64,000 bases of DNA from positions 270,373 to 334,372 of the forward strand of contig NZ_LMPU01000001.1 of the NCBI RefSeq assembly GCF_001423945.1, read 5' to 3'. This document shows positions 26,935 to 33,918 of the stretch, in pieces (within the stretch, counting starts at the first letter, position 1; every line of letters starts with the position of its first letter). Position numbers and translations under genes: made by a program. The notes below the pieces were generated by a model. It was given only the letters and a program-made list of their open reading frames with translations, did not search any database and was not told the DNA's origin. This DNA comes from Pedobacter sp. Leaf194. Its GTDB lineage: Bacteria; Bacteroidota; Bacteroidia; Sphingobacteriales; Sphingobacteriaceae.

Positions 26935-28155
26935 TTAACTTGTTGGCTTAGGTTTTTTCTTGTGCCAAACCTTTTTGTTTCCTTTGTTTTGATGTGGTCT
27001 TTTCTCTTCTACATGGGTAATTTCCATAGTAGCAACATGCTCGGGTAAAGTCATTTTCGGCACTTCTTTTTCAATTAACTTTTCGATGTTATCGAATTTT
27101 CGTTTATCTCGTCCGTTAACCAGCGTAATTGCAGTTCCTTTTGTCGAAGCCCTTGCAGTTCTACCGATTCGGTGTACATAATCGGCTGGGTCGCCAGGTA
27201 CATCGTAATTAATTACCAAATCAACGCCTTCAACATCAATCCCGCGAGAGAGGACATCGGTACCGATAATTATTGGTAATCTCTTATTTTTAAACGAAAG
27301 CAAAATATCTTCGCGTTCTTTCTGACCTAAATCTGAGTGGAAAGCATCCGCTTTAATGCCCAATCCTTTAAAAGTTTTGTATAAAGCCTTTACTTTATCT
27401 TTTGTAGATGCGAAAATGATCGCACTCTTGTACGTTCCATCTTTAAAAATATCAGTTAATAAAGCTTGCTTCTGCTGGTCGTGAATGAAGTAGGCTTGCT
27501 GATTAATGCCCTCTGCCGGCTTAGCAATGGAAATGGTAATTTGTTGCGGTTCATGCAAAATTTTGCCGGCCATCGTCCTGATTTTTGGCGCCATTGTAGC
27601 AGAAAAAAGCAACGTCTGACGTTTTTTTGGCAGGTAGCTTATAATCCGAATAATATCATCATAAAAGCCCATGTCCAGCATCCTGTCTGCCTCGTCTAAA
27701 ATAAGATGTTGTAAATGTTCAAGCTTCAATACACCTGAAGATAGATGCGCCATTAATCGGCCCGGGGTCGCTATAATTACGTCAACACCGTCACGCATCG
27801 AGCGTTTTTGCTGTTCGTATGCAATTCCATCGCCACCACCATATACCGCCAGCGAACTAATATTGGTAAAGTATGCAAGTGCTTCTACTTGTAAATCAAT
27901 CTGTTGGGCAAGCTCGCGGGTCGGCGCTAAAATTAAAGTATTGTTGTGCCTGTCCTTCGCCCTCATAATCTTGTCCATTACCGGCAAAAGATAGCTGGCT
28001 GTTTTTCCTGTGCCGGTTTGGGCGCAGGCAATAAGGTCGTGATTATCTAAAATTACCGGAATGGCTTGTTCTTGTATCGGAGTAGCGCTTTTATACCCCA
28101 TGGCCATCAGGCCTTCGTATAAGTCGGGGTTAAAATTAAAGTCGTTAAAATTCAA
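26935..28155 (-). CDS. DEAD-box ATP-dependent RNA helicase
   Basis: A 406-residue RhlE-like helicase with the Q motif (ATPIQEQAIP), Walker A AQTGTGKT, DEAD box in LILDEADRMLD, SAT in LFSATMAP, and motif VI HRIGRTARA. The basic C-terminal tail (HQNKGNKKVWHKKKPKP) probably binds RNA. Such enzymes remodel RNA during ribosome assembly and decay, often at low temperature. The start is TTG at 28155: no ATG lies in frame upstream, the N-terminus matches family starts, and a perfect promoter places the transcript start about 17 bases before it. Confidence 0.95.
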   Translation of the reverse strand: MNFNDFNFNPDLYEGLMAMGYKSATPIQEQAIPVILDNHDLIACAQTGTGKTASYLLPVMDKIMRAKDRHNNTLILAPTRELAQQIDLQVEALAYFTNISSLAVYGGGDGIAYEQQKRSMRDGVDVIIATPGRLMAHLSSGVLKLEHLQHLILDEADRMLDMGFYDDIIRIISYLPKKRQTLLFSATMAPKIRTMAGKILHEPQQITISIAKPAEGINQQAYFIHDQQKQALLTDIFKDGTYKSAIIFASTKDKVKALYKTFKGLGIKADAFHSDLGQKEREDILLSFKNKRLPIIIGTDVLSRGIDVEGVDLVINYDVPGDPADYVHRIGRTARASTKGTAITLVNGRDKRKFDNIEKLIEKEVPKMTLPEHVATMEITHVEEKRPHQNKGNKKVWHKKKPKPTS

Positions 28156-28178
28156 TCTGTTATGTTTATATATTTTAG

Positions 28179-28210
28179 CAAAAGTACCTTAAAATACGGC
28201 GAATAGCAAA
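28179..28210 (-). promoter_or_regulatory. Bacteroidota-type promoter of the DEAD-box helicase
   Basis: On the minus strand TTTG (28210-28207) is followed after 20 bases by TACTTTTG (28186-28179), a perfect TANNTTTG match. This supports the TTG start codon at 28155. Confidence 0.7.
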
Positions 28211-28260
28211 CAAGACTTAAAACTTGATTTGTTAAATGATTTGGAAACCAATTCCAGCAG

Positions 28261-28295
28261 AAAAAAAAGCCCCGATTGTAAAACAAGCGGGGCTT
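28261..28295 (-). terminator. Terminator after hsp20
   Basis: AAGCCCCG (28267-28274) pairs with CGGGGCTT (28288-28295), and a run of A on the plus strand (28261-28268) gives a T-tract on the minus strand. It ends the Hsp20 transcript. Confidence 0.85.
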
Positions 28296-28317
28296 CAGAA
28301 ATTATAATAGACGAAAC

Positions 28318-28761
28318 TTAGTTTACTGCAATATCTTTTGCAGGTATATTGGTTTCGGGGTTTTTAGGAAGGGTAATTTTCAGAATTCCATCGGCATATT
28401 TTGCAGCGATATTTTCGCTTAACACTTTTCCGTTTAGTGCAAATGCCCTTTCGAAAGCACCGTTACTGTATTCTCTTCTGCTAAACTTTTCTGCGCCGGC
28501 ATCTTCCTCTTTCGGGGCGTAAGAGACGGTAAGGACATCATCTTTAGTAATCACCTTTAAATTTTCTTTAACCAGGGCCGGCGCAAAAAGATGAATTATA
28601 AAGCTGTCGTCAGTTTCTTCGATGTTTGCAGGTACGCGTCTTAGTCTGTCGCCAAACATTTTTTCTGCATGGCGGGCAAATTTCCCATGGTGATGGTGGC
28701 CAAAGTTTCTGTCCCAACGGCTATTCATTTTGCCTGTACGGCATCTATTTTCGTTATACAT
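28318..28761 (-). CDS. Hsp20/alpha-crystallin family small heat-shock protein
   Basis: A 147-residue small heat-shock protein that holds unfolding proteins. The alpha-crystallin domain begins near residue 45 (PANIEETDDSFIIHLFAPAL) and ends with the conserved GILKITLPKN motif, followed by the short C-terminal tail with NIPAKDI, an IxI/V-like oligomerisation motif. A His-rich patch (GHHHHGKF) near residue 20 is unusual. A hairpin-like ATTGGC/GCCAAT lies about 35 bases upstream of the start. The gene sits downstream of an operon of a truncated glycosyltransferase and two small proteins. Confidence 0.93.
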   Translation of the reverse strand: MYNENRCRTGKMNSRWDRNFGHHHHGKFARHAEKMFGDRLRRVPANIEETDDSFIIHLFAPALVKENLKVITKDDVLTVSYAPKEEDAGAEKFSRREYSNGAFERAFALNGKVLSENIAAKYADGILKITLPKNPETNIPAKDIAVN

Positions 28762-28796
28762 GTTGTTAATTTTAATTGTTATTAGTTTGTTAATTC

Positions 28797-28813
28797 ATTG
28801 GCGAAGAGCCAAT
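28797..28813. repeat. Short inverted repeat upstream of hsp20
   Basis: ATTGGC (28797-28802) and GCCAAT (28808-28813) flank a 5-base loop between the truncated glycosyltransferase and hsp20. There is no T-tract, so an operator or leader structure is more likely than a terminator, but this is weak evidence. Confidence 0.3.
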
Positions 28814-28816
28814 ATT

Positions 28817-29200
28817 TTAATTGGAAACCCCAAGCGCTGTTTGCGGAATTCCCAATAGCTGTGAAATGATATTGGCGTATGGATAAGAGGGTGAAAAAAC
28901 CGCATAATCAAATTTTAAACCCCGAATCTGCACCACAATGTCATCGATAAATTTCATTGGTTCTAACAACGCGGTAATTAAACCGGGTTTCGGTTTCCCT
29001 GTGTCTTTTACCTTGCCAAAAACATCTAAATCTTTATTGTATGCTTTAAAATCTGCACCGATTTCTTCAATAGGCTGTTTAAATTCATCAGAGCTAAAAA
29101 ATGTTACCTTTTCGCCACGCGTTATTAGCTCGCTGGCTAAACCGAGGTTTGGCTGAACATCGCTTTCAAATGGCGCACTTAAAAATAGAACTAGAGACAT
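28817..29200 (-). pseudogene. Truncated MGT-type glycosyltransferase (N-terminal domain only)
   Basis: A 127-residue reading frame matching only the start of macrolide-type (GT1 family) glycosyltransferases: hydrophobic first strand, QPNLGLASELITRGEKVTFF and EEIGADFKAY segments. Family members are around 400 residues; the whole nucleotide-sugar-binding C-terminal domain is missing, and nothing in the 55 bases before hsp20 continues it. It begins 4 bases after the preceding small gene, so it is probably still transcribed and translated. It is called as a remnant, but a reduced functional protein cannot be ruled out. Confidence 0.6.
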
Positions 29201-29204
29201 CGGC

Positions 29205-29435
29205 TTATTTATTAAGGTTTACGCTATCTGTCGCTTTAACTGAGGTATCAACCGTTCCTCTGTAGTGCGGCCTTAACAGATGGGTTCTAGATGGCCGATG
29301 GTTGCAATCTTCCAGATTATCCCTGTTTCTAAAATCCAATCTATCGGGGTAACCATTCTTTACTGCAAATGCGTTGAGGCTATAAAATGTTGCTCCTGCA
29401 GCAGCTATTGCTAATAATATTCTAATTGCTTTCAT
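29205..29435 (-). CDS. Small exported protein of unknown function
   Basis: A 76-residue protein with a signal-peptide-like start (about residues 4-23, ending LNAFAVKNG) and a polar mature region rich in Arg, Asn and Asp with a single Cys in LEDCNHR. No family was recognised. It lies 3 bases after the upstream small membrane protein and 4 bases before the truncated glycosyltransferase, so it is a middle gene of a tight three-gene unit. Confidence 0.6.
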   Translation of the reverse strand: MKAIRILLAIAAAGATFYSLNAFAVKNGYPDRLDFRNRDNLEDCNHRPSRTHLLRPHYRGTVDTSVKATDSVNLNK

Positions 29436-29438
29436 CGG

Positions 29439-29708
29439 TTAATAATTTATGTTAACGTTATGAACTGTACCATTTCCTTGAATTGCAGGTTTGTACCATT
29501 GGTTATCTATCGGAACTATTGGCGAATAGTAATGGCCAAATCGCTCATATTTATTGGTAAAATGGCGATAAATTCTGCGTTTGAAAATCAACCTAAACAC
29601 TAAGCCGATTAACAATACAGCAAAGATAAATTTGAATAAAAAGGGTATGAAGAAGGCGGCTGCGCCAAGCACAATCCCGAAGCCTATTGATTTTAATATC
29701 TGTTTCAT
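29439..29708 (-). CDS. Small membrane protein of unknown function
   Basis: An 89-residue protein with one long or two short membrane helices (about residues 8-45, very rich in Phe, Ile and Leu) followed by a basic loop RLIFKRRIYRHF and a polar, Tyr-rich tail. No family was recognised. It is the first gene of a minus-strand unit that includes the exported 76-residue protein and the truncated glycosyltransferase. Upstream is a 210-base gap ending in the terminator of the neighbouring sigma-factor unit. Confidence 0.6.
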   Translation of the reverse strand: MKQILKSIGFGIVLGAAAFFIPFLFKFIFAVLLIGLVFRLIFKRRIYRHFTNKYERFGHYYSPIVPIDNQWYKPAIQGNGTVHNVNINY

Positions 29709-29886
29709 TTTAAAATTTTGTTATTTAAAAGGGTAGACGGTAGAGTCTTGCTTTTACTTTAAAAAAAAAGAAAAAAGTTTTTAAACCCTAAAATCCCAGC
29801 GTTGGAAAAGACCTGAAAAGCAGTATTTTACTGCACGAAGTAAGAAAAGAATGAATCAGAAATGTAGGCTTGGCGAATCATGGTAC

Positions 29887-29914
29887 AAAAAAAAAGCCAG
29901 CTAAAAAGCTGGCT
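29887..29914 (-). terminator. Terminator after the sigma-factor operon
   Basis: AGCCAGCT (29895-29902) pairs with AGCTGGCT (29907-29914) around an AAAA loop; nine consecutive A on the plus strand (29887-29895) supply the minus-strand T-tract. It is placed 4 bases after the stop of the 115-residue membrane protein. Confidence 0.85.
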
Positions 29915-29918
29915 AAAA

Positions 29919-30266
29919 TTAGTCTTTGTTGCGATGCCCCCATCCGGCGCATCTCCTTTTATATTCTTCTCTAAACTTTGCCCGTTCTTCATCGTTCATG
30001 TTCTGCCATTTTGAGCGCATGCCCATCGCTTTTTGCTTAAAGCGATTGTTATTACCACCGCCTTTATTAAAATTGCCAAAAAGCAACCGGCATAATACCA
30101 GCAGGCCCAGCGCCTGCCAAAAATTTAACCGCCCTGCATGCACAACATCCGGTAAAATCCAATTCCATAAATACATAACAATGTAACCCAAAGCAGCGGC
30201 AATAAGTGCCACAACCGGTAAAAAGAAAATGAATTTCTTCCCTTTACTAAACTTTCTGTTCATCAT
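29919..30266 (-). CDS. Membrane protein linked to the sigma factor, unknown function
   Basis: A 115-residue protein with two hydrophobic segments (about residues 12-35 and 45-62), a Gly/Asn-rich patch (KGGGNNN), and a charged helical tail (MNDEERAKFREEYKRRC) that loosely resembles CpxP-type periplasmic helices. It begins 11 bases after the sigma factor gene and shares its terminator, so the two form an operon. It could be the sigma factor's membrane-bound regulator, but no zinc-binding anti-sigma motif is visible and the idea rests on position only. Confidence 0.7.
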   Translation of the reverse strand: MMNRKFSKGKKFIFFLPVVALIAAALGYIVMYLWNWILPDVVHAGRLNFWQALGLLVLCRLLFGNFNKGGGNNNRFKQKAMGMRSKWQNMNDEERAKFREEYKRRCAGWGHRNKD

Positions 30267-30277
30267 TTTCTGCTCAA

Positions 30278-30829
30278 TTAATAGTTAATAAATTCTTGAT
30301 ATAAATTTTGTAATCGGGAACGTAAATGCTTCACCGCGTAGCCTTTTCTCGATATTAAAGTTTTAATATTTTCGCCGGTTTCATCCGCTAATTCCTGAAA
30401 TGTCCTGTCTTCAAGCTCATTCTGAACGAACACATAACGCTGGTTTTCCGGCAATTCTTCCAAAGCTAAAAACAACTGATCCCAAAAAAGTTTTTTTAAA
30501 CTTTCCTCTTCAGGAGAGAAAGATTCTGCCAGCAATATCTCTCTGAAATTGATTTCTCCGTCCTCATCCTCATAGCTCAAATCATCTATAAGTACATCTT
30601 TTTGCTTACGGTACTTGTCGGTAATTTTATTTCTGGCCACCCGATAAAGCCAGCCACTAATCTGCTCGATCGTTCCAGCCTCGGGCTGGTTGCTCAACTG
30701 AAACCATACATCCTGCAAAATATCTTCCGCATCCTCATCCGTGTTCACCCGCCCGCGGATAAAACTGAATAAGCGTTTACCGTAATTGGCAACCGTAGAA
30801 ATTACATTTTGGGATTCGTTTGTTGGCAA
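30278..30829 (-). CDS. ECF-type RNA polymerase sigma factor (first copy)
   Basis: A 183-residue sigma-70 family factor. Region 2 is seen in EDAEDILQDVWFQL and GWLYRVARNKITDKYRK, region 4 in LEELPENQRYVFVQNELEDRTFQELADETG and the following helix. The start is TTG at 30829: no ATG or GTG lies in frame before it, and none lies in the first 30 codons. Two genes downstream of its small membrane partner are hsp20 and small exported proteins, hinting at an envelope or stress regulon. No classic anti-sigma factor is adjacent. Confidence 0.9.
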   Translation of the reverse strand: MPTNESQNVISTVANYGKRLFSFIRGRVNTDEDAEDILQDVWFQLSNQPEAGTIEQISGWLYRVARNKITDKYRKQKDVLIDDLSYEDEDGEINFREILLAESFSPEEESLKKLFWDQLFLALEELPENQRYVFVQNELEDRTFQELADETGENIKTLISRKGYAVKHLRSRLQNLYQEFINY

Positions 30830-31148
30830 AACTTTTTGTTTGATAACTCCGTAGACGGATGAAAATCAATATTACTTTAAAATTTGCTAAATTTTTTATT
30901 GAACAATCAAGTTTTGTTGAAGAAACGGTCGCAAGGCATTTTTTTTTAGAAAATGAAAGGCAGTGGTGCTTGGCAAAATTGGCCCTGCTTTTCATTTCAA
31001 TTCCGCACTCGTACCTCGCTTGCGGGCTTTACATTGCAATCAGGTTTAATTAACACAAAACTGTGCAAAAAACCCGCATTGCAACCGCAACATTACTAGC
31101 AATATTTTGGAAGATTAATCCGGTCGGAAATTGCTCCGGTGTATAGTT
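30830..31148. other. 319-base intergenic region carrying interspersed repeat copy 3
   Basis: Contains the leader of the sigma factor gene at its left side and a diverged copy of the interspersed repeat at 30981-31048. A short open frame spanning the repeat (plus strand) has no protein-like features. The rest is unassigned. Confidence 0.6.
30981..31048 (+). repeat. Interspersed repeat, copy 3 (diverged)
   Basis: Begins GGCCCTGCTTTTC and ends GCGGGCTTTACATTGCAATCAGGTTTA-like blocks (the last 8 bases CAGGTTTA are identical to copy 1). The centre has lost the CCCGAT hairpin. Same orientation as copies 1 and 2. Confidence 0.5.
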
Positions 31149-32084
31149 TTACTTCAATGTTCCTGTTGGATTGGTTCCCTTATCAACAACCAGTTTACTG
31201 TTTCCCTTTAAATCAGAAACATAAATTTTACTCTGGGTAAACGGCTTCTCCGAGCCACTATAAAAAATCCTGTCATCGGCGGTTAAAAAAACATATGGCA
31301 CATTCATGCCGTCTGCCGAAATCCGCTCTACTTTTTTAGAAGTTAAATCTAAAACATAAACCGCCTGAGCCTGTGCGTTCAGTCCAGGTAATTTATCCGA
31401 ATTGCCGGCATTAAAAATCAGTTTTTGCCCATCTTTTGAATAAAAGAAACGGTTGGTATTTGCTATATTAAATTGTTTTCCAATCAAAGTTTCAATGGGT
31501 TTTTTGTCGATTACCTTCCCGGTAAGGTCAAAAATGTAAAGGTTAATTAAATCCTGTGCAACAATTTCTTTTTCGTTTTTCCAGGTCGGGGCGTAAAAAT
31601 TTGTGCTAGAAGCACCATCAAACATGGTATAGCCGGTGTTGTCAGTTTTTATCAGGCCAACCTTATTAATGTTTTTCTCATTGATAATGCTGAAAGCCAG
31701 GGCGGTTCCGTCTGGCGACCAAATTGCATCGTAATGATTAGCACCATTTACCTGTAACTGCAACTGGCTCTTATTTTCCATATCAGCAACCCATATGGAT
31801 TTGTGGCCTGCGGTATCTTGAACTGTATAAGCCAGTTTATTTCCATCAGGCGAAATTGCCGGTTCAGTAGCACCACCAAATGATATCTGCTTCATCGTAT
31901 CAATACTGGTTGCTACAATTTTGTTGCCATCCTGGTAAGCCAGTGCGAAACTTTTATTGCTTAAAGAAATGGTATCCAAAACAGCCTTTTTGCTTCCTTC
32001 GCCTGCATTATCGTTGTTACAGGAAGAAACTGTTGCAAAAAAAGGAATAAAAAGGGAAATAATTTTGCCGCTGATTTTAGTCAT
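31149..32084 (-). CDS. TolB-like PD40 beta-propeller lipoprotein
   Basis: A 311-residue protein with a lipoprotein signal (lipobox VSSC, Cys22) and about five repeats of the PD40/TolB-like propeller, for example AISPDGNKLAYTVQD, IWSPDGTALAFSI and YSKDGQKLIFNAG. Such propellers bind proteins or peptides in the periplasm or at the outer membrane. It is monocistronic in appearance. No enzyme motif is seen, so a scaffold or sensor role is the best guess. Confidence 0.85.
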   Translation of the reverse strand: MTKISGKIISLFIPFFATVSSCNNDNAGEGSKKAVLDTISLSNKSFALAYQDGNKIVATSIDTMKQISFGGATEPAISPDGNKLAYTVQDTAGHKSIWVADMENKSQLQLQVNGANHYDAIWSPDGTALAFSIINEKNINKVGLIKTDNTGYTMFDGASSTNFYAPTWKNEKEIVAQDLINLYIFDLTGKVIDKKPIETLIGKQFNIANTNRFFYSKDGQKLIFNAGNSDKLPGLNAQAQAVYVLDLTSKKVERISADGMNVPYVFLTADDRIFYSGSEKPFTQSKIYVSDLKGNSKLVVDKGTNPTGTLK

Positions 32085-32111
32085 TTACAATTTTACAAAT
32101 TGTTTTTAAAC

Positions 32112-32147
32112 AAAAAAGATTTGGGCACGCTACAGGCCCAAATCTTT
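32112..32147 (-). terminator. Terminator after the DUF4197 gene
   Basis: AAAGATTTGGGC (32115-32126) pairs perfectly with GCCCAAATCTTT (32136-32147), and a run of A at 32112-32117 gives the minus-strand T-tract. Confidence 0.85.
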
Positions 32148-32169
32148 TCTTTTATGATTTTACAACGAC

Positions 32170-32928
32170 TTAACTTTTTTTCTTGTCGGCATAGCCAAAT
32201 ACTTTTTGTAATAAAGTGGTGCTTCGTGCGCTAAAGTTGTCTCTTATTTTTAGCTCCTCTTTGGCAACTTCCAGAAATAAGCCATCAATTGCCTTTTCGG
32301 TTACATATTCGGTTAAGTTTGTGTTTACCGGTTTTACCAACGGCAAACGATTGTATTGCGAAGTTAAGTCGGTATAATACTTGGTTGCATTTACTTTGTT
32401 TAAGCTCGTGGTTACAATCGGACTGAATTTTTGCATGAGTTGCGATGTTGTAACGCGTTTAAAATATTCTGTCGCTGCAGTTTTGTTGCCTAAAAGTATA
32501 TTAGTTGCGTCTGTTAGCGTCATCTGCTTAATTGCCGAAATGAAGATTGGTTTAGCTTCTGTTGCTGCATCTTCGGCGGCCCGGTTTAAACTTACAATAA
32601 CATTATCGCAAAGTTTATTCAAGCCAATACTTCTTAAAGTTCTTTCAACTTTCTGGGCTTCGGGTGGCATTAGGATTTTAACGGCCAAATTACCCAAAAA
32701 GCCATCCTTTACCGAAAGCCTGTCTGCCCCGGCCAAAACACCAATCTGTAGCGCTTCTTTAATTCCCTGACCAATTTCTAAGCTGGAGGGCGTACCACTT
32801 ACACTTGTTGAGTTGGTTTTTTCTGTAATTTTTTTAAAGATATCGCTCAATTTAACTTGTGCGCTTACATTCAGGTTCGAAAATAATATCAATGCCAGAA
32901 CTGCGGGTAGAATATTAAATTTTTTCAT
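32170..32928 (-). CDS. DUF4197 domain-containing exported protein
   Basis: A 252-residue protein with a signal peptide (about residues 5-23, ending NVSAQ) and the DUF4197 domain: SLEIGQGIKEALQIGV, LRSIGLNKLCDNVI, and a KATKYYTDLTSQYN-like later segment. The family is exported and of unknown function. It ends in a strong terminator and stands alone. The domain is mainly helical and usually found in Gram-negative bacteria. Confidence 0.9.
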   Translation of the reverse strand: MKKFNILPAVLALILFSNLNVSAQVKLSDIFKKITEKTNSTSVSGTPSSLEIGQGIKEALQIGVLAGADRLSVKDGFLGNLAVKILMPPEAQKVERTLRSIGLNKLCDNVIVSLNRAAEDAATEAKPIFISAIKQMTLTDATNILLGNKTAATEYFKRVTTSQLMQKFSPIVTTSLNKVNATKYYTDLTSQYNRLPLVKPVNTNLTEYVTEKAIDGLFLEVAKEELKIRDNFSARSTTLLQKVFGYADKKKS

Positions 32929-33339
32929 TTTGTGTGTGTTTAGTTTCTGCTAAGCAAAACCACTGCCACAAAAAGTTATTACAGTAGGAAATGTTTCAAG
33001 CGCAGGCTTTACCAGATTTTTAAAACAAGAACTTTCTCTGCGCTTTGCAGCCGCGATCTCCTGTAATTACCTGCGTGTTGTAAACCCGATTGCCGCGGAA
33101 ATACTTTTTTTGCAACACCATTAATTATCAAGCAGGTTTAGCCAATAAAATATATCTTCGTTTTGCAAGTTACCGCGTTTAAAAAGATTGCAGCAAAAAG
33201 CGGGGCAGGACCTAGCCTAATACGCACCGAACCTCGCTTTCCGCATAAATAATCGAAAACCTATATATTCAGTTAATTCGACAATCACTCAGAAATATTT
33301 TTTATACTTGAAGGATAATTTGTATTAGCTCCCAATTTT
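32929..33339. other. 411-base intergenic region with probable inverted repeat copy
   Basis: No gene was seen. The centre (33081-33213) looks like a diverged, inverted and expanded copy of the interspersed repeat. The right end is AT-rich and carries the likely promoter region of the second ECF sigma factor, with a GATAATTTG sequence about 25 bases before the TTG start. Confidence 0.55.
33081..33213 (-). repeat. Interspersed repeat, probable copy 4 (inverted, interrupted)
   Basis: The left end reads TAAACCCGATTGCCGCGGAAATA, comparable with the reverse complement of copy 1 (TAAACCTGATAGAGCGGATAG), cut here to short blocks; the right end AAAAAGCGGGGCAGGACC matches the reverse complement of the copy 1 start. 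About 70 bases of unrelated sequence lie between them. Confidence 0.35.
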
Positions 33340-33918
33340 TTGAAGTTTATAAAAAATACAGCTGGAAACAACCAGAAAGAAGATGCTGACTTGATTGCCG
33401 AGTATAAAAATACCGGCAATTTAGACTCGTTGGGTACGCTTTACAATAAGTACATGCACCTTGTTTTTGGAGTTTGTCTAAATTATTTTAAAGACGAAGA
33501 GCTAAGCAAGGATGCCGTTATGCAGATTTTTGAGGAACTGGTAACGAAACTCAAAATACATGAGGTGCAAAATTTTAAGAGCTGGTTGCACGTTCTCACA
33601 AGAAACCATTGCTTAATGGCGCTCCGGAAATCGTCGAAACAAAATAACGTTTCGTTGGATGATACATTTGTGGAAAATACGGAATTTGTGCATCTGGATA
33701 TTGACAACACAAAGGAAACCCAGCTTACCATTATGGAAAAGTGCATGGAAACCTTAACAGAAGAACAGCGAAAAAGCGTAGATTTATTTTATTTACAGGA
33801 GAAATGTTATAAAGAAGTAGCCGATATTACTGGCTACGATATGCTTAAGGTGAAAAGTTACATTCAAAACGGTAAGCGGAATTTAAAGATTTGTATAGAG
33901 AAAAATAGCGGTGAATAA
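33340..33918 (+). CDS. ECF-type RNA polymerase sigma factor (second copy)
   Basis: A 192-residue sigma factor with region 2 (LGTLYNKYMHLVFGVCLNYFKDEELSKDAVMQIFEEL, seen as typical spaced motifs), FKSWLHVLTRNHCLMALRK, and region 4 (LTEEQRKSVDLFYLQEKCYKEVADITGYDMLKVKSYIQNG). The start is TTG at 33340; the next Met is at residue 39, inside region 2. The 3' end overlaps the next gene by 8 bases, so the sigma factor and its membrane neighbour are translationally coupled, as in many sigma/anti-sigma pairs. Confidence 0.9.
   Translation: MKFIKNTAGNNQKEDADLIAEYKNTGNLDSLGTLYNKYMHLVFGVCLNYFKDEELSKDAVMQIFEELVTKLKIHEVQNFKSWLHVLTRNHCLMALRKSSKQNNVSLDDTFVENTEFVHLDIDNTKETQLTIMEKCMETLTEEQRKSVDLFYLQEKCYKEVADITGYDMLKVKSYIQNGKRNLKICIEKNSGE

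Noticed and set aside
30859..31053. 64-residue open frame on the plus strand
   Set aside because: It runs from a sigma-factor leader into repeat copy 3 and has no start context or similarity.
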